DNA from: Trichobilharzia szidati
Taxonomy: Eukaryota; Platyhelminthes; Trematoda; Strigeidida; Schistosomatidae
NCBI GenBank assembly: GCA_944472155.2
Contig: OX235279.1
Span: 56,393,564 to 56,457,563 of the forward strand
Reading direction: 5' to 3'
DNA: 64,000 nucleotides
Within the stretch, counting starts at the first letter, position 1, and each line of letters opens with the position of its first letter. Shown here in pieces: positions 55,609-64,000 of the stretch. Both the position numbers and the translations under genes were made by a program. The notes under the pieces are model-generated. The model did not search any database and was not told where the DNA came from. It worked only from the letters and a program-made list of their open reading frames with translations.

Positions 55609-56765
55609 GGCCAAGTTAAACTTTAAGCACCACTAACTACCAATCAGCGAAAGATGTCGAATTATCCAATGGGATTCACGAACGTGGTTCAATGTTATAT
55701 AGCGCTTCATTCATTTCTAGTGCGTGCCCTTACAAGGTTGCGTTTGCAATTCGAGGAGGATAGTGTCTCTCAGTATTGCCTGAACTTAGGCTTGCTTCCA
55801 AAGGAGAGAAGTTGTTCGTGTGGTGGTGTAATGACTCTGAGAAGCTATACCAGGTCAACTGATCAATTTGTCCATCGTTGTGCAATATGTTGGAAGCGAG
55901 TTAGTATTAGAGAGGATAAACTGCTAATTTTAATATTTCGTAGGAACTTTTCTCGCTAGGTCGCATCTATTCCTTACCCAGATTTTGTATATCTGCAACT
56001 ACTGGGTATTGAAACAGCCAGTGAGATCCGCAGCTGCCGAGCTGGAGAAAAGCCTCGTCTCAACAGTTCAATGGTACCAGCATTGTAGAGATATTGCATC
56101 TTGGGGAATGGAGAAGATAAGTTCGTTGTTGGGTGGGGACAACGTAGAAGTGCATGTGGATGAGACTTTGTTGGCGAAGAAGAAATATAACCGCTATCGT
56201 CAGAGAGCGAACAACATTTGGGTCATTGGTTAATACGACACTTCCCTCCGAAAAGTACTTGTTAAAAGAATAGCAGACAGGTAGGCGACTACTCTGATAC
56301 CTATTTTAACGCGGTTTGTCAAACGGGGATCAGTTGTACATACCGACGAGTGGAAAGGCTATAATTCATTGTCACCCCTGAGATACATTCATCGCAGAGT
56401 GAACCACTCCAGTGATTTCATTGATCCAGTTACAGGAACTCATACAAATTCCATTGAAGGATTTTGGGGTCGATTGAAAAATAGGATCTGGGCTATAAAT
56501 GGATCGCTAAAAGATGTCATTCATAGTCACTTAGGTAAATATATGTATAGAATATGGTGGGACTTATCTATTGACAGTCCCATGCTGAATTGGGAGATGT
56601 CCCTGTCCCATGTTCGGGAAAGATACCCACTGTAACCTTCTATCCTTTTTTATGCATTTTTTAAATAAACGCTTCCACTTATAATAAACGCCTCTTTCAT
56701 GTGATTGGTCCGTTCAACATCGTTTGCTGATTAGTTGTTATTCGTGTCAAAAGTTAAACTTTGCC
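55609..56765 (+). mobile_element. Merlin-2, Merlin DNA transposon with near-complete transposase
   Basis: About 1157 bp. Imperfect terminal inverted repeats of roughly 50 bp: the left starts ggccaagttaaactttaagc (55609), and the right end, read inverted from 56765, starts ggcaaagtttaacttttgac. Both continue into an aatcagc-containing block. The ends share the AAACTTTA-type core with Merlin-1. I could not find a clear 8-9 bp target duplication. It holds the transposase at 55654-56635. Confidence 0.78.
55654..56635 (+). pseudogene. Merlin transposase with DDE residues, three lesions
   Basis: The N-terminal block from 55654 has zinc-ribbon cysteines (CSCGGVMTL then HRCAICW). After a frameshift near 55940-55985 the reading continues with VEVHVDETLLAKKKYNRYRQ (first Asp), VVHTDEWKGYNSL (second Asp) and NSIEGFWGRLKNRI (Glu), ending HVRERYPL. 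These match the IS1595/IS1016-type DDE pattern of Merlin transposases, where HTDEW and S-x-EGFW are diagnostic. TAA at 56231-56233 and TAG near 56281 interrupt the frame. With only about three lesions the copy is relatively young. Merlin elements were first described in animals including Schistosoma mansoni. Confidence 0.88.
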
Positions 56766-56784
56766 ACTCTTTCACTAATTAGTC

Positions 56785-57780
56785 ATGGTTAGTCATACAA
56801 AAAAGCCACGAACTCAGTCACCTGTTAACCTGATGACTGATAGTGCATATATGCTCGCAAAAACGAGCAGTACAACTCCCACGAAGTATGGAAGTAAGGC
56901 GCACAGCCTGCCCATACAACGCAAGCGTCGAGCTGCTGTGTCACTTCCATCTACTGTGGCTGAAACTGAGAGCGAAAATATGCTGACAACCTGTAGTAGC
57001 ATCTCCTCTACAAACTCAGCACCTGGTCCTGACATAAATCTCTTCACTTCACCCTATATACGTGTCACAAAACTTCAGATAGCAAGTCCAGCTCCAACAC
57101 TTACTTCAGAAATAGAACGACTAAAGCTGTCTGTAGAAGAACTGAAGACCGAGATGCGGGATATAAGGTGTAGTAAAGTTGTGAATGCAGGATTTTCAAA
57201 AAATTTGGCCAATTTATCTGAACTATCAACACAGATTAGGGATATAAAATCACAGCTCTGTGAACTTGCCCCTCTGAACATTTTGACTAGGACCATAAAC
57301 CCTGGTGAACTTGACACAGAATCAGTAACTAAGGTAGACACCTTGATAAACCTCATCACAGCAGAGGTTATCAAAAGACTTGATACTAAACTAAGTGTGA
57401 TTGTCTATAATATACCAGATAATGAGGGGTTGAAAAAGGTTCAATGCATCTCATTTAAGGTGGCGAAATGCCTAACTCCCAAACAAAGTGTCACAGACTG
57501 AAGAAGAGTCAGCACGACCACTGCTGCCCTATAGGCCTTCAGTTTGAAACTCAGACAGAGGCAAAGAAATTCATCAATACACAACGTATCCTATTACAGG
57601 ACGAGAGCTACAAACAAATAAAAGACGTAGCGAATAAGACAGTGATTGAAAAGGTTGCTTACACTCACCTCATTAAACGTAATGGCAAGACACTGTAGGT
57701 CACTAAAATAGATAAACACACTGCCAACACGGCAGAACTCATACCTTCCCTCTCTGAAACCTCACAAAAGTAGCTCTACA
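56785..57780 (+). pseudogene. CR1-type ORF1 protein, frameshifted
   Basis: The 238-codon frame from ATG 56785 starts VSHTKKPRTQSPVNLM, has a basic stretch (PIQRKRRAAV), a coiled-coil-like segment (LTSEIERLKLSVEELKTEMR), then LSVIVYNIPDNEGLKKVQ. A second frame, 57468-57698, continues with LQFETQTEAKKFINTQRILL and KQIKDVANKTVIEK, so one frameshift near 57470-57500 separates the halves. IVYNIPDNEG parallels IIVGNLEESKES in ORF1 of the complete element. It starts 20 bases after the Merlin-2 end. No ORF2 follows. Confidence 0.55.
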
Positions 57781-57974
57781 GAACACGAAACCAAACGAAA
57801 GGCTTGTGAACCATAATGTTACTCTTTAATTAAACTCTGCTCCCTGTACCTTGGATCTAGATATATCTCCGGATAGCACTAAGACAGAAACCAATCCCTC
57901 CTGCGAGTCGACAACATCCTCTCCTAGCTAAAACGTAAGAATTCAAAGGTAGACGTTAAATGTCACGTTCTAGA

Positions 57975-58100
57975 ACAGCTGTTAAAATTTCACTTGGAAA
58001 TTTTTTTGTCAATAATTTTTAATGAAATTGTGTTATATGTTACCTGAATTGATGGGAATTCCAATTTTCTGGCCAGTTATTTTGGTGTCCGCGTCATGTA
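57975..58100 (+). repeat. Fragment similar to palindrome-arm sequence near 5630-5770
   Basis: Shared words with the left arm: ggaaatttttttgt, aattgtgttatatgtta, tgatgggaattcc and ctggccagtt, then tggtgtcc. Same orientation as the left arm. The similarity is far stronger than chance. Confidence 0.75.
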
Positions 58101-58109
58101 ATCTGACTG

Positions 58110-60090
58110 CGACACCCCCTAGCATATCGGTTGCAACGATCAGTGTTTCAGGCGAACTGTAGCAAAATATCGCTATAATGAGAAAGATGGAATAGTTGAA
58201 ATGTAATGTCATCTACACAAATCGTCTAATTTATTTAGATGCTGCACCTTTCGGCTTGGTATCATTCAATGTAGACTTCACATCTCAGGATATTAATTCA
58301 GCCTATTTTCGTGTGAAGAAGAGTCCTTTTTGACAAAAGAATTCTATCAGTACTTGGAAATCATTTGTAAATGCTAACAGAACCTTCTGTGGGAATAGAA
58401 GTAATCATGTAAATGTGTCTAACCGTATGTGTGTTTGGACAGGAATTATTGTAAGTTGAGAGTTTATTTCTAGGTGTATGTCATGTATATTTGCACTGTT
58501 TGGTGTAGCGTTATATGAGTTATATGGACTCAATGTATAAAAAATAACTCAACTTTATTTATATTGTGCCATTGTCTGCTTGGCTAGCAAACGTAGGTGG
58601 TTGTCATGATTACTGTAAGTGCAGTGCAGTGGAGAAGGCAATCACTCGTTTAAATTTCCTTACTGTGTCACTTAGTGCATTAATTCAGTGTATAGTATCA
58701 TTATACACATGGATTGTGTCGATTATGAGAACTGAATCTGGTCATCTCTATTACTATCAATCTACTGTCTGTTATGCCATTCTCACTGGCACTGTAAACT
58801 TAATGCTGCAATGTTTTTGATCACCAATAGTGGTGATGAATTTTTCCTGAATTTCCCATTGACATGAAGCAGTACAGATGCTGCATCACGAGTGAAAGTT
58901 TAGGTTGCATTATATGTCATTGTTATCCTCATCAACACAACAGGTCTGCGTATCTTACAATATCTTAAGTGTTGCTCTATGCTGCTAACACAATGCATAT
59001 CTGTTTAGAGTTGAAGCATGTTCAGCTTATATTTGATGGCTACAGGTTCCTAAATATGAGAATGTAATTTCTGTAGGATTCATAAAACTATGCTTAGTAG
59101 ACATTACTGAGATTGTGGATCAATTTCTAAGTTACACATTTGCAATACCTCTTTTAATGTAAGCGTAGTTAGTGTTAGGTTGATCTGCAAGTAAGGTTGA
59201 TGAGAGAATGGCGCCTCAACAGTATGGAAATTTCAAAGATTGTCTTGATATTTTTAATACTGGTAAACATATGAGCTCTATTGATGCTTATGGTGTCAAT
59301 ATAAAAACCAGCTGTAAACTACAAATACATTTATTTGCATGAGATATTACTTAGTATTAACAGAATAAGTGTATTCATAGTGTGTGCTAATATGTAGAAT
59401 TATCTTTCATAACTTCATGTTGTGCTAGTCCTTACATGTGCTTTATTTTTTTCAGGTAAATGGAGGTTGTCGAATATGAAATAAGCGGAAATATCATTCG
59501 GTCAAACTAACGTTAATACTCTTCATCGGGATTTTCTTTTGTAAATTAATGAAATGTTTAATATACTCTTCAATTCTACTTCCTCTAGACTTTTTCAGTG
59601 CGTCGCTGTACTATGTGCTTTTGTAAGAAGTGAATTTGGATCAATGCATGTTAAGCTTAGTTAGTGGGATGGAGATTTACTATAGTATTATGAGACTGTT
59701 ACTTTAGCTCTTCTCAAGATTTCGTGTCTTTCTATACAGTAGCACATTGTAAAAACTAAGTAGGATTTAGCAAGTTGAATAATAATTCTGTACTGTTCGA
59801 TACGCTAAAATCGCCTTATCTAGCCAGTTGCAAGTCTGTATACTGTTAAACGCCAAGTATGAAGTACAAGTAAATGTAACAACTTAGGCTTGATAGCTAC
59901 TTCACTAATCTGTTATTATGCATTGACATCATCAAATAGACTGTTCATTTGACAGTGAGCAAAGAAACAATTTTCATCTATTCCTAATATGTCGTTGAAT
60001 CATGTGATGTTATCTAATTTCAATCATTTCTATGATCAACAACTGCGGTGTTTGCATATCTACTTTATGAATATTAAATAACTCACGCCT
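58110..60090. other. About 2 kb with no recognised gene
   Basis: AT-rich. The open frame 58566-58820 has no motifs. No RNA gene or repeat boundary was recognised. Confidence 0.4.
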
Positions 60091-60129
60091 TTATGCATCT
60101 AATTACCTCCAGTATTTATTATTCATTTG

Positions 60130-60932
60130 ATGTGTGTACGGTAAACAAGGCATTCATACATTCTCCCACAAATGCCAAGGTTTCTGGTGTCACAAGTGTT
60201 AATAAGAGTTGCTTCCTTGGTTCCAATACAAATAACGTTCTAAAATATCTCCAATCGTTGAACCCTTCGTGTAGCCTAGTTCCAGATTGTTTGCCTAGCC
60301 TTATTCTTAAAAAATATGCAGAAATCCTCTCACATATTTAATGAATCTTTTTCCAGAAATGTTTGCCAGCCGTTTGGAAGGACTTTGAAATTGTACCTGT
60401 ACCTAATTCGTCTAATGGAACATGTTTTAAATTTAGACCTATTGCTATTACCTCCCCTTTTCTAAAAGCTATAGAAAAGTTACTCTTACTTAATCTTCAA
60501 CCTTCACTTAAATCCTTTAACGATCTCAAATAATTCGCCTATAAACACAGGCAGTCCTAGTTCGTGCGTTTGGATCTAGTACACTAGGCATTAACGATCA
60601 TTTAGGGATTTCCTATTGCTTCCTAATTTTGCTTCCAAAAGTACGTACAAACACCACACATCCATACTTCACATGTGGCTCATCCTTGCTTGCTTTTGAT
60701 TCCCTCACAATATATCTGATTTTTTAGCTGACAACACACACCTTGTCGAAAAGCTTCGAAGCTTTTTAAACATCAAACCAAGTTCTAAATTCTCTAGGTT
60801 TAATTTGTTCTTCGAAAACTTTGCTAATATCAACCCTGATCGTGCTCTCTTCACCAGATTGACTCGTAGATTGTTGCATGCTGCAAACATGAACGTGAAA
60901 GACATTTTTTCCAGATTCCTACATATCAAGTA
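60130..60932 (+). pseudogene. Non-LTR retrotransposon RT fragment, internally deleted
   Basis: The first part reads VLKYLQSLNPSCSLVPDCLP then SLILKKYAEILSHIFNESFS. After frame changes it continues with VCLPAVWKDFEIVPVPNSS and FRPIAITSPFLKAIEKLLLL. These are the early reverse-transcriptase motifs of a non-LTR element. The catalytic middle is absent. From about 60740 a tail reads FLNIKPSSKFSRFNLFFENF and LTRRLLHAANMNVKDIFSRF, ending in a stop at 60930-60932. This looks like the C-terminus of the same protein, so an internal deletion is inferred. Confidence 0.6.
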
Positions 60933-61430
60933 ACCAATTCAGCCAGCAATAATAACGGCAACCAAAAATGAACTGGAAACAATCGCTTATGCCTCCCAAA
61001 CATGTTCACGTGCATAATCTCCAAAATTTCTACACAGTACTGATTCATCAATATCTGAAAAACAACTAAAATACTGAAGCCATGCATGAATGCAACGTAT
61101 GAAACAATTACAATGAAATGAATGCACTGACCTGGTGGAAAAAACTTTCGAAGCAAGCGAAGTAACTAATTTTAACAGAAACGGAAACGATAATGCAGTG
61201 AAAAGCAACATTTGTGAACAATGTGCATCAAGATAAGCTGTGAATAACTGCTGGACAAACGGGAAAACCAATGTGTAAACGAACAGCTACGGAACTGCAA
61301 TCCAACATGGCCGACTAACATGGACGAAAATGACCTTGGAGCGTCTCACTCTATCAATGACCTTGTACGTGACGTTTAATTTCTGTCAATTCAAATGAAA
61401 TTCGATAACAAAACATGCAAAAATACGCAT
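60933..61430. other. No recognised gene
   Basis: Sequence between two non-LTR remnants; possibly the 5' region of the element that follows. Confidence 0.35.
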
Positions 61431-61439
61431 CCCTGTCAG

Positions 61440-64000
61440 CGGTAACCAAACAGCTAGTGAGGATGTTAACTCTTCTCAAACAATACCAATAGTGTCGGCT
61501 CCCTATCGAGAAGAAAACACACATAGGCTAGTACACACGGAACTATTAATCACACCCAATGACTGTACAAGCATAGGCCAAATAAAAACTTCAACCCAAG
61601 TCTCCAACCTACCCAAGCCTACAACTACGTCATCGTATAGTTTATCTAATAATCAAACCCATTATTCACTAAAAAATGGATAGTAACTCGACAGACATAG
61701 GTGAACATGGTAGCCAAACTAGTTGCAACACAGGGTTGTTATGCCACGCGGAAACAGTGGATGCCGATCCACACGTGAACCTTATAGACGAGCTTAAATA
61801 CTTCAAACGCTACTTCAAATCTCAACTCTACTTAATACTTATTAATGCTTGATCTATCCTTAAAAAGCTACCGATGCTCAGGGCACACACGCTGGTATAC
61901 AAACCCCCAGTAATTATTATTACCGAATAATGGTGTCACTTCAGTACACCAGACGAATAGATAAGCATCGATGGGTACACACACTTTCGTTGTGACAGGA
62001 AGAGTGGTAACGGACGAGGCTGCCTAATGTACTTCCTGAACACACTTGCTGTATTACAGCTATAAATTAGGGAACTCAATGACATGCACGACACCCTATG
62101 GGTCGACGAACACTTCAAAAGTGCTACACTACTAATAGGATGTATCTACAGAGCACCTGGCACCTTTAGTGATTACGAGACACAACTTATAAATGTACTG
62201 GAGCAGGTATACACTTTTTTATACGAGCATAAGATCATATGTGGAGACTTCAACCTACCCGAAATCAACTGGGATTTATTAACAGGCCCAGCTAAATATG
62301 ACAAGCTCTTAGGTACAATGGACATTTCCGGCTGAAAACAAACTGCCACTATCCTTACACGAGGTGACAACCTACTGGACTTTATATTCTGCCACGGCAT
62401 TGGTCCCCTCTCAATTTTAGTGGGTTCTAAGTTCAGGTAACCACCACAAAACAATGATGTGTGTACCGCCATTCTATTTCACAACAAATAATATACTGGA
62501 ACTATAGTAAGGCAAACTGGACTTTCGTAGAATCAGTGCTAAGTTCCTCTGAATGGGACAAACACTTCACTGCTGATGACCTCTGGAGAGCTCTGAGCAT
62601 CTCCTATCAGAACCCAAACATATGCTTAGATGCTGCCATTCCACTCATAACACTATAGGTTTTCCCTCATAGAAAGTCATTTATAAAACGAAGGGATCGT
62701 ACGAAACTGAAGAGACTCTGGAAAAGTGACTTCGAACACCATGACTTTGGCACACTAGGTTTAGTACTTAATGCTCTTGGCTCTCTCAGAAGCTTGAGAT
62801 TTGCGTATGAGAAACGAAGAACGCACCGCACTAGCCAGCCCTGCTAGAGTGTATGCTCTCACAGAAATCCTAAAGGAACTATTGAATCGCAAAAATCACA
62901 GCATTTCTCTCCTCATAGACAAAGGTAGGCTATGCATTAAGTCTATAAACATGTGTGAATTATTCAACAAAACATTTGCAGCTAACCACCTTAAGCCTAC
63001 AGTTCCATTACTCAGCATACATCCCGCCACTAGTATGGCACAAACTCCATCTCTATTCACACCAAAACAAATTAGCACTGTTGAATTCACCTATACTAAC
63101 ATTCAGCAAACTATAAGAAACCTTGAAAGCTCAAAATGTTTTGGTACTGACGGCATATCATCCAATTTTTTTAAACATGGTGGCCCTGACATTCCCTTAC
63201 TACTGCTTAAAATATTCACAGTGTCCTTAGAAACCCAAACTTATACGGAAACCAACATTTATTATTCCCAAATACAAATGTGGCACGAAAACAGAAGTCA
63301 GCAACTACAGGCCGACCAATATTACACCTATCTCATCTAGAATTATTGAGAGACTAGTCGAAAATAACCCAATCGAGTGTATGCTAAGCTGCAGCATTAT
63401 AAGATGGATTCCTCAAATCAGGATCATATTTAACATTCCACCCAGACTTCTTTAACTTTGTGACCAGCAGTCGTGACAGATGACAACTAGTACCTGTCAT
63501 CTACTGTGACATTTCTAAGGCATTTGACCATGTCGACCATTTACTGCTAATACATCAGCTGAACTCCTTAGGAATACGTGACCCATTATTAGGATGGCTT
63601 AAATCGTTCCTTAACAACAGATCCCAAATAGTTAAACTCGAGTCTGTAACTTCCAAACCTAGCCCGATCACTTCTGGTGTAGTAGAAGGTAGTGTCACTA
63701 GGCCCCTCCTATTTACTGTATATATCAACGACATATGCGCTTGCTTCTCTCATGGGAAAACATTCATCCTCACAGATGACCTAAAAGTGACTTTTACATC
63801 CCAGTGTGATGACCTAGGGTACTACCAGAATGTCGTTGAAAAAGAATTAGATAAAGTTACTGCTTGGTCGTCTTTATGGAATCTAAAATTTAACCTGAAC
63901 AAATGTGGTTGGATCTGCTTCGGTGCACCCACAATCAACGTGAAATTAACGCTTCAATCGGCTAGCCTAACCAGACTCCAAAGCGTCGTTGACTTAGGCC
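61440..64000 (+). pseudogene. Decayed CR1-type element, ORF1 end plus ORF2, cut by window edge
   Basis: The frame 61492-61683 looks like an ORF1 C-terminus. ORF2 follows in pieces: endonuclease (TLLIGCIYRAPGTFSDYETQ, IICGDFNLPEINWDLLTG, NLLDFIF), a linker (62801-63340) with SSKCFGTDGISSNFFKHG, then reverse transcriptase: VIYCDISKAFDHVDHLLL, SGVVEGSVTRPLLFTVYIND and ILTDDLKVTF (Asp pair at 63775-63780 where FADD is usual). Stops and frameshifts separate the pieces, so it is dead. The C-terminus lies beyond the window. Confidence 0.75.

Noticed and set aside
58566..58820. 84-codon frame resembling a membrane protein
   Set aside because: Hydrophobic residues come from AT-rich sequence; no conserved pattern and no splice context.

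Overview
The window reads as a repeat-rich, intron-bearing animal genome, most likely a schistosome or closely related blood fluke (Trematoda). This is inferred from the mobile-element set (Merlin, Penelope-like, CR1-type and RTE-type elements, a Mutator-like transposase, a CACTA-type transposase fragment), from 43-44 bp introns at the 5' end of a conserved gene, and from AT-rich introns loaded with retroelements. No bacterial or organellar features were seen.

Region 1 (1-17059) is a giant nested palindrome. Outer arms 1-6692 and 10368-17059 are near-identical reverse complements (position i pairs with 17060-i), and the left arm is still matching at the window edge. Each arm carries the same outward-facing, damaged Mutator-like (MULE) transposase with DDE residues, an HNH-type zinc-binding segment and a SWIM finger. 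The 3.7 kb centre holds a second palindrome (6689-8600) with two inward-facing fragments of a CACTA-type transposase. Next to it is a 1.2 kb unit bounded by two 288 bp direct repeats that encloses a glutamine-rich exon-like sequence with a splice donor. The whole resembles a MULE carrying a captured host-gene fragment.

Region 2 (17060-29800) is transposon-derived: a decayed unknown repeat whose reading frame is split by a 763 bp Merlin element with an exact 8 bp target duplication; a nearly complete CR1-type retrotransposon (about 19.8-23.75 kb); a GIY-YIG fragment; and a CR1 3' end.

Region 3 (29806-51485) is one host gene, an ADCK5-type ABC1/UbiB-family kinase, in ten exons with fully consistent phases, including an 8 bp micro-exon. 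Its introns carry an LTR plus gag fragment, a tRNA-like SINE head, RTE fragments, two Penelope-like elements and several copies of a hammerhead-ribozyme-like motif.

Region 4 (51486-64000) starts with a selenocysteine tRNA gene (52251-52337) with a TATA box at about -29. After it come a second Merlin element with three visible lesions, several broken CR1-type elements and, running off the right edge, a decayed CR1-type ORF2.

Only the ADCK5 gene and tRNA-Sec look like functional host genes. Almost everything else is transposon-derived. All family assignments come from reading motifs by eye; no search was run.
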